Assembly (NCBI GenBank): GCA_938028565.1
Contig: CALIZS010000004.1
Coordinates: forward strand, 114,755 to 178,754
Length of the DNA stretch: 64,000 nucleotides
Origin: an uncultured Atopobium sp.
Lineage (GTDB): Bacteria; Actinomycetota; Coriobacteriia; Coriobacteriales; Atopobiaceae
Direction: 5' to 3'
The position numbers and the translations under genes are program-made. How positions within the stretch are numbered: the first letter of the stretch is position 1; the number at the start of each line of letters is the position of its first letter. The notes under the pieces were generated by a model, which saw nothing but the letters and a program-made list of their open reading frames with translations, did not search any database and was not told the DNA's origin. Below, piece by piece: positions 32,315 to 39,311 of the stretch.

Positions 32315-33907
32315 TTAGGCAAGCATCTGAGCAAGATCCTCGGAAGCATCGCCGATTGGGCCAATACCGTAGTTCTCAACAAGAATGTTAAGGACGTTAG
32401 GACTGACAAATGCAGGAAGAGTTGGTCCAAGCTTGATGTTCTTGATGCCAAGGTGCAGCAGAGTCAGAAGGACGCAAACTGCCTTCTGCTCGTACCAAGA
32501 CAGAACAAAGCTCAGTGGCAGGTCGTTAACGCCGCAGTCGAATGCATTTGCAAGGGCGGTTGCAATCTGAACAGCGCCGTAAGCGTCGTTGCACTGACCA
32601 ACGTCAAGAATGCGAGGAATGCCACCAATGGTACCCAGGTCAAGGTCGTTGAAGCGGAACTTACCGCAAGCAACGGTAAGGACAACGGAGTCTGCAGGAG
32701 TCTGCTCAACAAACTCGGTGTAGTAGTTACGACCAGGGCGAGCGCCGTCGCAGCCGCCAACAACAAAGAAGTGCTTGATAGCGCCCTGCTTAACAGCATC
32801 AATGATCTTATCGGCAATGCCAAGAACTGCACCGTGGCTAAAGCCGGTAGTTACCTTGTGGCCACCGTTAATACCGGTGAGCTCCTGAGCCTCAGCGTAA
32901 CCGCCAAGCTCCTGAGCCTGCTTGATAACAGCACTGAAGTCCTTCTTGCCGTTTGCGTCCTCGTCAATGTGAACGAGCTCTGGGAATGCAACAAGCTCAG
33001 TAGTGTAGACGCGGTCCTTATAGCTAGGACGAGGAGGCATGAGGCAGTTAGTAGTGAAGACAACAGGAGCTGGAATGTCCTTGAACTCTTTCTGCTGGTT
33101 CTGCCATGCGGTACCAAAGTTGCCCTTGAGCTGTGGATACTTCTTGAGCTCTGGATATCCGTGAGCTGGGAGCATCTCGCCGTGGGTGTAAACGTTAACG
33201 CCGGTGCCCTCGGTCTGCTCAAGAATCATCTTGAGGTCAAGAAGATCATGACCGGAAACAACAATGAATGGACCAGGTTCAATGGTCAGTGGAACCTCAG
33301 TTGGAACTGGAGTGCCATAAGCGCCGGTATTTGCGCTGTCCAGAAGAGCCATGCACTTGAGGTTAACCTCTCCTACCTCAAGAGTAAGAGGCAACAAAAC
33401 GTCAACGGAGGACTCGGTAGCAAGAGCAGCAAGTGCCTTTACAAAGAAAGCGTCAACTGCGTCATCGGTCTTGCCGAGAACGCGAGCGTGATAAGCATAC
33501 GCAGCCATACCGCGAATACCAAAGAGAATGAGAGACTTGAGGGACCTAATGTCCTCGTTGTCGGACCAAACGCCGCCAAGTGGAAGATCCTCAACAGGCT
33601 CTACGCCAGCCTCTGCAGCTAGACGGTTCTTCTCGTCACGAACCTGAGCAGTAATTGCGTCAACAGCGCCCTTGTCAAAGTTAACGTTGGTGATACAAGT
33701 AAACAGGCCGTCAACAATCAGCTGGTCAGCGCGGTTAGAGCGCTTGCCAGCAGCAAGCTCGGTGCGAGAAAGGCCAACCAGGGCGCCGGTGAGCTCATCC
33801 TGAGCAAATGCAACATCAAAAGGCTTGCCACAAACGCCAGCAGCGCCGGTACAGGCAGTACAAGCAGCAGTCTGCTCGCACTGGAAACAGAACATCTTGT
33901 TATCCAC
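32315..33907 (-). CDS. hcp: Hydroxylamine reductase (hybrid cluster protein)
   Basis: 530 residues from a GTG at 33907 with GGAGAGG 7 nt upstream; an ATG 12 nt later (MFCFQCEQ) has worse spacing. Hcp reduces NO or hydroxylamine in anaerobes. The N-terminal cluster motif is CFQC then CTACTGAAGVCGK: Cys in C-x2-C-x8-C-x6-C spacing plus one extra Cys. The hybrid-cluster ligands are seen later (FVVSGHDLLDLK, VFTTNCLMPP, GGCDGARPGRNYYTE, VLTVACGKFRFND). It is divergent from a Crp/Fnr regulator with a palindrome between them. Confidence 0.96.
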   Translation of the reverse strand: MDNKMFCFQCEQTAACTACTGAAGVCGKPFDVAFAQDELTGALVGLSRTELAAGKRSNRADQLIVDGLFTCITNVNFDKGAVDAITAQVRDEKNRLAAEAGVEPVEDLPLGGVWSDNEDIRSLKSLILFGIRGMAAYAYHARVLGKTDDAVDAFFVKALAALATESSVDVLLPLTLEVGEVNLKCMALLDSANTGAYGTPVPTEVPLTIEPGPFIVVSGHDLLDLKMILEQTEGTGVNVYTHGEMLPAHGYPELKKYPQLKGNFGTAWQNQQKEFKDIPAPVVFTTNCLMPPRPSYKDRVYTTELVAFPELVHIDEDANGKKDFSAVIKQAQELGGYAEAQELTGINGGHKVTTGFSHGAVLGIADKIIDAVKQGAIKHFFVVGGCDGARPGRNYYTEFVEQTPADSVVLTVACGKFRFNDLDLGTIGGIPRILDVGQCNDAYGAVQIATALANAFDCGVNDLPLSFVLSWYEQKAVCVLLTLLHLGIKNIKLGPTLPAFVSPNVLNILVENYGIGPIGDASEDLAQMLA

Positions 33908-33991
33908 TATTTTTCCTCTCCATAAAACCATATAGCGAGAAGAGATTTGCTCTTCTGGGTTTCATGATTACAGGAATGTGGAATAAGGTAT

Positions 33992-34005
33992 GTTGTAATT
34001 ACAAC
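33992..34005. promoter_or_regulatory. Crp/Fnr-type operator between hcp and its regulator
   Basis: Perfect 14-bp palindrome GTTGTAATTACAAC, 85 nt upstream of hcp's GTG and 37 nt before the regulator's ATG. The TTGT...ACAA arms resemble Crp/Fnr-family (HcpR-like) sites. Confidence 0.65.
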
Positions 34006-34041
34006 AAAACGATTTCTGTCCAGGAATTTTTTGGAGCGTAT

Positions 34042-34710
34042 ATGAACGTACAAGACATCAAGCCCTCGTTTTTGCTTAACACAATTGTGTTTAAAGGAGT
34101 AAAACCAGAGCTACTAGAGGCTCTTTTAAAGCATTTACGTGCTGTTGTTCGCACCTATGAGCCTGGAGAGATCATTTTGTGCGCTGGCGACAAGGCTCAT
34201 CAATTTGGCATTGTTATCTCTGGCGCTATCCACGTTGAGGGATCTGACGCTCAGGGCAATATCTCTGTGATGGGAGCTTTCCATACCGGAGACACCTTTG
34301 GAGAGGCGTATGCGGCCCTTGGAAACGTGCCGCTTTTGACCTCGGTCGTTGCTACCGAGAAATCGGAAATTCTGCTACTGGACGTGCGTCAAATTACTAC
34401 CAGAACATGCGATATCTGCGGTGGCGTGGACATTATCATCAGAAATCTTATGGCTTCAATTGCTCAAAAGAACATTATGCTGAGTCGACGCATTCAAGAT
34501 GCCGCACCAAAAAGCATTCGTGGCAAACTGATAGCGTACTTGCATACGCGCTCTCAAGCTGCAGGTTCTACAGAGTTTGATATCCCCTACAATCGCCAAC
34601 AGCTTGCGGATTATCTTGGTGTAGATAGAAGCGCTCTAAGCGCGGTAATATCTTCTTTAAGCAAAGAGGGTGTTTTTGAAGTAAAGAGAAGTCACTTCAA
34701 ACTTTTATAA
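34042..34710 (+). CDS. Crp/Fnr-family regulator, probable hcp activator (HcpR-like)
   Basis: 222 residues from the ATG at 34042 (GGAGCG upstream). An N-terminal cyclic-nucleotide-like beta-roll (about 20-120: YEPGEIILCAGDKAHQFGIV and HTGDTFGEAYAAL) and a long dimer helix precede a Crp-type winged HTH (about 160-222: NRQQLADYLGVDRSALSAVI). The FNR cluster Cys at the N-terminus are absent, but a TCDICGG pair sits near residue 118. HcpR regulators next to hcp respond to nitrosative stress; the same role is inferred from the divergent arrangement. Confidence 0.85.
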   Translation: MNVQDIKPSFLLNTIVFKGVKPELLEALLKHLRAVVRTYEPGEIILCAGDKAHQFGIVISGAIHVEGSDAQGNISVMGAFHTGDTFGEAYAALGNVPLLTSVVATEKSEILLLDVRQITTRTCDICGGVDIIIRNLMASIAQKNIMLSRRIQDAAPKSIRGKLIAYLHTRSQAAGSTEFDIPYNRQQLADYLGVDRSALSAVISSLSKEGVFEVKRSHFKLL

Positions 34711-34734
34711 AAAATTCAGCCTAAGGAGGCTTTT

Positions 34735-35223
34735 ATGGCAGAGATTTATTTAGCAGGTGGATGCTTCTGGGGACTTGAAGAGTACTTCTCCAGAATTAAT
34801 GGCGTCACCGCAACTACCGTTGGCTACGCAAACGGAAAGACCTTGGACACCAACTATCAAGAGGTGAAGGCAACAGATCATGCAGAAACAGTGCATGTGA
34901 CCTATGACTCAAGCGTTGTAAGCCTCTATGACATTTTGCGCTACTACTTTAGGGTTATTGATCCCCTCTCAGTAAACAAGCAGGGTAACGACGTTGGTAG
35001 ACAGTATCGCACAGGTATCTATTACACAAACGATGCTGACCTGCTTGTCATTGACCGCATTATGACTGAACAAGAGTCTCTTTTTGGTCAGAAGCTTGCC
35101 GTTGAGGTTGAGCCGCTAGATAACTACGTACTTGCTGAAGAGTATCATCAGGACTACTTGAAGAAGAACCCAGGCGGCTATTGCCACATCAATGTTGATG
35201 ACGCATATAAGCCGCTTGCGTAA
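34735..35223 (+). CDS. msrA: Peptide methionine sulfoxide reductase MsrA
   Basis: 162 residues. MsrA repairs S-methionine sulfoxide in proteins using thioredoxin. Catalytic Cys10 is in GGCFWGLEEYF; the family motifs GYANGKT, VTYDSSV, GNDVGRQYRTGIYY and EEYHQDYL follow. It is the short cytoplasmic form with no MsrB fusion. AAGGAGG precedes the ATG. It lies 24 nt after the Crp/Fnr gene, so it may share that operon. Confidence 0.95.
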   Translation: MAEIYLAGGCFWGLEEYFSRINGVTATTVGYANGKTLDTNYQEVKATDHAETVHVTYDSSVVSLYDILRYYFRVIDPLSVNKQGNDVGRQYRTGIYYTNDADLLVIDRIMTEQESLFGQKLAVEVEPLDNYVLAEEYHQDYLKKNPGGYCHINVDDAYKPLA

Positions 35224-35286
35224 GTAGTTTGTCAAACGCTCTCCTGAGTAGCTCAGTTCACGTTTACAAGAAAGGCGCTCGCTTGT

Positions 35287-35330
35287 GAACTGCCTCCCAT
35301 TTCTTAGACACGAGAAATAGGAGGCAGTTC
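35287..35330. repeat. Long hairpin, copy 1 of the AACTGCCTCCCATTTCT repeat
   Basis: Arms 35287-35304 and 35313-35330 pair over 18 bp with one G-T type mismatch, loop of 8 nt. The arm sequence is repeated in the hairpin at 35704-35745. It may end the msrA transcript, but there is no T-run directly after it. Confidence 0.75.
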
Positions 35331-35334
35331 AAAA

Positions 35335-35461
35335 CACATCTAAGTCGGATAATCTGTCAAAAAGACGTATACATGACGCAGAAAATACCTCAATCATGCA
35401 GATTATCTTCATTAGATGTGTAATATGCCCCCATCTGAGCAGAATATCTGACTTAGGTGTG
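35335..35461. repeat. Three-copy inverted/direct repeat cluster
   Basis: Copy A (35335-35356, CACATCTAAGTCGGATAATC to CTG) is matched in inverted orientation by copy B (35399-35420) and copy C (35440-35461), each about 22 nt with few mismatches. A can pair with either B or C, giving mutually exclusive structures. Confidence 0.7.
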
Positions 35462-35703
35462 TTCCTTAGGTACGGAATTTACCGATAGTTAAATTTCTTA
35501 TATATCTCTATTCATTTTCCAGCATATTAATGGAAGTTTATGCATAGAGATGTATATCGGGTAGTGCGACCGCCTAGCTGCCTGGCTATCTTGATTAGGA
35601 ACATGTCAATTCTTCAGCAAAACCTACCAAAGCTGCGCTATTTTGTGCGTCAGACCTAAAAGCCGACGCTAATACGCTGCAGAATCATAATCACCTGCAT
35701 ATA
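35462..35703. other. Gap between the repeat cluster and the second hairpin
   Basis: About 240 nt without a recognisable gene, between a three-copy repeat and a hairpin repeat. Confidence 0.4.
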
Positions 35704-35745
35704 AACTGCCTCCCATTTCTTATGTCCAAGAAATGGGAGGCAGTT
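35704..35745. repeat. Long hairpin, copy 2 of the AACTGCCTCCCATTTCT repeat
   Basis: Arms 35704-35721 and 35728-35745 pair perfectly over 18 bp around a 6-nt loop. Nearly identical arms to the hairpin at 35287-35330. Confidence 0.8.
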
Positions 35746-35811
35746 CATTGTGCGGGCGCCTTTTTGGTTCAATGTTTGTTACAGCTAAGCTAATAAGCAG
35801 TACGGTTCAAG

Positions 35812-36384
35812 CTACTTCTTAACCTCGTAGTGGCTCTTTACGGTAAACGTAATAACGTAGGTCTTACGATACGACTCTGGTGCAGAAGTGAGAATTGCAC
35901 AGTCGGTCAGGTTGTAGTTAGTTGGGTGCGCAAGAGCCTGGTCAACGGTGTTGCCAATCTCTTCTGCAGACTCAAGTACCTGAGCCCTCTGAGCCGCATC
36001 GATAGTTGCTTTTCTCATCAAATCAAACTGATCTGCTGTACCCTCAATGCGAATGATGATTGGCCAGAGACTATCTTTATCAATCTGTGTAGTAATTTGC
36101 AGATCTGGATACAGGCTGTTATCAAAGCTGAATCCATCAGGAATCTGATAGGTGTCATAGCCGGTTGCGTTTGAATTGTTTGATGAGGAGCTAGAGGAGC
36201 TAGAAGAATCCTCTTTTTTCTGATCTTTCTTTTCTTCTTTTTGTTCTGACGTGGTGGATGTTGTCTGATCTTGTTTGTTTTCTGTTTGTGAGCAGCCAGA
36301 CAAAATGCTCACACTTAAGGCTGACGTTACCAGTAGTACAAAAAATGCAGTAAAGAACTTGCTCATGCTAGAGCTACGCTTCAT
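35812..36384 (-). CDS. Putative lipoprotein with Ser-rich stalk
   Basis: 190 residues. A lipoprotein signal (about 8-30) ends in lipobox LSGC (Cys near 31), so it should be anchored to the outer face of the membrane. A low-complexity region of Lys/Glu then nine Ser (about 40-75) forms a stalk. The C-terminal 115 residues (YDTYQIPDGFSFDN onward) form a folded domain that I do not recognise; it contains one Cys (TDCAIL). No neighbouring transporter points to a function. Confidence 0.75.
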   Translation of the reverse strand: MKRSSSMSKFFTAFFVLLVTSALSVSILSGCSQTENKQDQTTSTTSEQKEEKKDQKKEDSSSSSSSSSNNSNATGYDTYQIPDGFSFDNSLYPDLQITTQIDKDSLWPIIIRIEGTADQFDLMRKATIDAAQRAQVLESAEEIGNTVDQALAHPTNYNLTDCAILTSAPESYRKTYVITFTVKSHYEVKK

Positions 36385-36500
36385 GTGACCTCCATTAAAC
36401 GAAACGCGCTAACTACCAGAAACTCACAGTGATTGTACCCAGCAAATATCACCATTTAACTGGGAAGATATTCCACAACGTAAAATATTGTTTCATCTTT

Positions 36501-36812
36501 TTATGCTTCCCAGAGGAAGTGTTTCATATCTACCTTACCGTTTTGTAGAAATTGCACACCTTCTGCCTCAAGAAGCTCTCTCTGTGCATCTGGTCCACCA
36601 AAAGCAAAGCCTGGAGCTAGCGAGCCGTCTTTAAAGACTACTCGGTGACACGGCACACCACCAGCAACTCCCGGACTCTGGTGCATAGCAAATCCTACAT
36701 AGCGAGCCTTTCTCGGCTCCCCTATCATGCGAGCTATCTGCCCATACGTGCTGACTCTGCCCTCGGGAATCTGCTTAACCACTGAAAATGCACGCTGAAA
36801 GAAGTTATCCAT
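36501..36812 (-). CDS. MGMT-family single-domain protein
   Basis: 103 residues, only the C-terminal DNA-binding/alkyl-transfer domain of O6-alkylguanine-DNA alkyltransferases. The HTH part is EGRVSTYGQIARMIG and the active-site PCHRVVF is intact, unlike Atl proteins, which usually replace the Cys. The N-terminal domain of Ogt/Ada is absent. It may be an alkyltransferase-like repair protein or an active minimal MGMT. Confidence 0.85.
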   Translation of the reverse strand: MDNFFQRAFSVVKQIPEGRVSTYGQIARMIGEPRKARYVGFAMHQSPGVAGGVPCHRVVFKDGSLAPGFAFGGPDAQRELLEAEGVQFLQNGKVDMKHFLWEA

Positions 36813-36891
36813 ATCTAGCCCACTCTATCTTCACGCCTGCCGGGAATTACTTGCTCATTTTATGTTGGAATGCTATCGTATCAAAAGCAAA

Positions 36892-36968
<77 letters not shown>

Positions 36969-36977
36969 GAATTTCTC

Positions 36978-37003
36978 GCCAGGAGTATTCCTGGCTTTTC
37001 TTT
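36978..37003 (+). terminator. Terminator after tRNA-Pro
   Basis: Stem GCCAGGA/TCCTGGC (36978-36984 and 36989-36995) and a TTTTCTTTAT tail. Confidence 0.8.
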
Positions 37004-37111
37004 ATATATAGAAGTAGTTTTCAAAAACCGGTGTGATCTAATTTGTAGCATAGACAAAGTGACAAATTGGAATTTTCCTTTATTCAGATATATAGACTGT
37101 CGACAATAAAA

Positions 37112-37150
37112 CTCCTATATAGTATGATTTTACAAACTACTATATAGGAG
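37112..37150. promoter_or_regulatory. Operator of the radical SAM cassette regulator
   Basis: Perfect 13-bp inverted repeat CTCCTATATAGTA/TACTATATAGGAG (37112-37124 and 37138-37150). The right arm ends in the GGAG ribosome site of the MarR gene, so repressor binding would cover it. MarR autoregulation is inferred. Confidence 0.75.
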
Positions 37151-37157
37151 CTTTTGT

Positions 37158-37595
37158 ATGAAAACAAATGGAGGATTTCTTGTCACCAAAATAAAACAGC
37201 TTGGTGACCGGATTTTTGAGAAGATTCTCAGCGAAAAGAATATTGATGCGTTCAATGGAGCCCAGGGGCGCATTCTTTATGTGCTGTGGCAGGAGGATGG
37301 AATCTCGATCAGGTCGCTCTCGGTCAAATGCGGATTAGCGATAACATCTCTTACGACGATGCTGGAAAGAATGGAACATCAAGGGCTGATAAGCCGTGTT
37401 CAGTCTGAAACGGACAAAAGGAAAACACTCCTGTTTCTGACTGAGAAAGCACATGCCTTAAAGGGCGAGTACGATTCTGTATCTGATGAGATGGGCAGCA
37501 TTTACTACAAGGGTTTTTCAGAGGAAGAAATTATCCGGTTTGAGGAATGCCTCGACCGCATCAGAAAGAATCTTGAGAAGTGGCAGAAGTCATGA
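37158..37595 (+). CDS. MarR-family regulator of the radical SAM mobile pair cassette
   Basis: 145 residues. A MarR winged HTH is visible: FNGAQGRILYVLWQEDG, ISIRSLSVKCGLAITSLTTMLERME and the wing SETDKRKT. The first gene of a three-gene cassette; its stop overlaps the next start (ATGA), and a perfect 13-bp inverted repeat precedes it. This trio (MarR plus two paired radical-SAM-type proteins) is a known mobile combination in Firmicutes and some Actinobacteria. Codon use differs from neighbours (CCG, CGG and AAA/GAT-rich mix). Confidence 0.88.
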   Translation: MKTNGGFLVTKIKQLGDRIFEKILSEKNIDAFNGAQGRILYVLWQEDGISIRSLSVKCGLAITSLTTMLERMEHQGLISRVQSETDKRKTLLFLTEKAHALKGEYDSVSDEMGSIYYKGFSEEEIIRFEECLDRIRKNLEKWQKS

Positions 37596-38281
37596 GTATT
37601 TGTATCAAAGATCAGATTCAGAACATGAATCTCGTCATTGGCTGCACAGTGGGGTGCACATATTGCTATGCCCGCAACAATGTAAAGCGCTGGCATATGA
37701 TCGATGACTTTGCTGATCCTGAGTTCTTTCCGGGCAAGCTCAAGATGATGGAAAAGAAACGTCCGCAGAACTTTCTTCTTACCGGCATGAGCGATCTCTC
37801 CGGATGGAAGCCGGAATGGAGAGACGAGGTATTTGCAAAGATCCGTGAAAATCCACAGCATCAGTTCCTGTTCCTGACTAAGCGCCCCGATCTGCTGGAT
37901 TTTGATACCGATCTGGAAAACGCATGGTTTGGCGTTACGGTGACGAGGAAAACAGAACTGTGGCGTATTGACGCCCTTCGGAAAAACGTCAGAGCAAAAC
38001 ATTACCATGTTACCTTTGAGCCGTTATTCGACGATCCCGGCACAGTTGACCTTTCCGGAATCAACTGGATCGTTGTCGGCACTATGACCGGGGTTCAGAG
38101 CAGGAAGGTTCATACGGAGCCGGAGTGGGCATGGTCTCTGACGAACCAGGCACATGCGCTCGACATTCCGGTGTTTATGAAGGAAGACCTTGTCCCTATC
38201 ATAGGGGATGAAAATATGATTCAAGAAATGCCAGAAGAATTTAATAAAGTGTTAGAGGTACAGAGATCATGGCAGAAGTAA
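37592..38281 (+). CDS. Radical SAM mobile pair protein A (DUF5131/Gp37-Gp68-like)
   Basis: 229 residues from the ATG at 37592 inside the marR stop (ATGA). The cluster motif is GCTVGCTYCYARNN (Cys-x3-Cys-x2-Cys). The sequence then follows the Gp37/Gp68 (DUF5131) type: FFPGKLKMM, LTGMSDLSGWKPEW, FLFLTKRPD, WFGVTV, FEPLFDD, WIVVGTM. These proteins bind a 4Fe-4S cluster and probably SAM. Substrate unknown. It overlaps the next gene by 13 nt, so both products are probably made in equal amounts. Confidence 0.85.
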   Translation: MSICIKDQIQNMNLVIGCTVGCTYCYARNNVKRWHMIDDFADPEFFPGKLKMMEKKRPQNFLLTGMSDLSGWKPEWRDEVFAKIRENPQHQFLFLTKRPDLLDFDTDLENAWFGVTVTRKTELWRIDALRKNVRAKHYHVTFEPLFDDPGTVDLSGINWIVVGTMTGVQSRKVHTEPEWAWSLTNQAHALDIPVFMKEDLVPIIGDENMIQEMPEEFNKVLEVQRSWQK

Positions 38282-39177
38282 TCAATGGAATCCTCATTTC
38301 TGAGGTGGAAACAAAAAACATCATGACCAAGTCCAGTCTGCCGGTAGGCGGTTACTCGGTCAATCCTTATGTAGGCTGTACACATGCCTGCAAGTATTGC
38401 TACGCTTCTTTTATGAAGCGCTTTACCGGACATACGGAGGAATGGGGAACTTTCCTTGATGTGAAGCATTGGCCGGAAATTAAAAATCCGAAGAAATATT
38501 CCGGACAGCGGGTGGTCATCGGTTCTGTGACGGATGGCTACAGTCCACAGGAGGAGCAATTTGGGAATACCAGAAAACTTCTGGAGCAGTTGATTGACAG
38601 TGACGCAGATATTCTGATCTGCACAAAGTCTGATCTTGTGGTAAGGGATATTGATCTGCTGAAGAAGCTTGGACAAGTGACCGTTTCATGGTCAATCAAT
38701 ACACTGGATGAAAATTTCAAGAACGATATGGACTCTGCTCCGAGCATTGAACGGCGTATCGCTGCTATGAAGCAGGTATATGACGCAGGAATCCGTACAA
38801 TCTGTTTCGTATCCCCGGTATTCCCCGGGATCACGGACTTTGAAGCCATCTTTGAGCGGGTAAAGGATCAGTGCGATCTGTTCTGGCTTGAAAACCTCAA
38901 TCTTCGGGGCGGCTTCAAAAAGACGATCATGGATTATATCGCCGAAAAATATCCTGATCTTGTACCGCTTTACGATGAGATCTACAACAAGCATGATCGC
39001 AGCTACTTTGAAGCGCTTGAAGTAAAAGCTGCGGAAATGGCTAAGAAATATGATTGTCCCTTTGTGGATAATGAAATGCCTTATGGCAGGGTCACGCAGG
39101 GGCATCCGGTGATTGTGGATTATTTCTATCATGAGGAAATCCGAGGGACAGAAAATACCGGAAAAAGAAATCGTTAA
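38269..39177 (+). CDS. Radical SAM mobile pair protein B (spore photoproduct lyase-like)
   Basis: 302 residues. The radical SAM motif is GCTHACKYCYASFM (Cys-x3-Cys-x2-Cys). The region around VVIGSVTDGYSPQE and the RRIAAMKQVYDAGI repeat fit the SPL-like/Rv2578c subgroup of radical SAM proteins. The conserved pairing with the A protein suggests that the two work on one substrate, maybe with one as partner or repair of the other. Its function is not known. Start overlaps A; codon use is foreign in the same way. Confidence 0.85.
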   Translation: MAEVINGILISEVETKNIMTKSSLPVGGYSVNPYVGCTHACKYCYASFMKRFTGHTEEWGTFLDVKHWPEIKNPKKYSGQRVVIGSVTDGYSPQEEQFGNTRKLLEQLIDSDADILICTKSDLVVRDIDLLKKLGQVTVSWSINTLDENFKNDMDSAPSIERRIAAMKQVYDAGIRTICFVSPVFPGITDFEAIFERVKDQCDLFWLENLNLRGGFKKTIMDYIAEKYPDLVPLYDEIYNKHDRSYFEALEVKAAEMAKKYDCPFVDNEMPYGRVTQGHPVIVDYFYHEEIRGTENTGKRNR

Positions 39178-39258
39178 ACAGAAATATATTGCTGCGGTGC
39201 ATTCGTATTTTGCTTCGCTTCAAACGCACAATTTCAGTTTGTCAATTACAGGAGACAT

Positions 39259-39295
39259 TGAAAGAGCCAGCCCATTCAAGGTGCTGGCTCTTTCA
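39259..39295. terminator. Strong hairpin between cassette and ABC exporter
   Basis: Perfect 13-bp stem TGAAAGAGCCAGC/GCTGGCTCTTTCA (39259-39271 and 39283-39295). Likely ends both converging transcripts, although T-runs are short. Confidence 0.6.
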
Positions 39296-39311
39296 AAAAT
39301 TTCATTCTAAT

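Noticed and set aside
32453..33622. 389-codon plus-strand frame inside hcp
   Set aside because: Antisense to hcp, whose motifs are convincing. Composition is a mirror of hcp codons with no domain pattern.
35287..35745. CRISPR array
   Set aside because: Repeats are hairpins and inverted copies with irregular spacing, not direct repeats with uniform spacers; no cas genes nearby.
39178..39311. attR copy of the tRNA-Pro 3' end
   Set aside because: No stretch resembling the tRNA 3' end is visible; only a strong hairpin is seen there.
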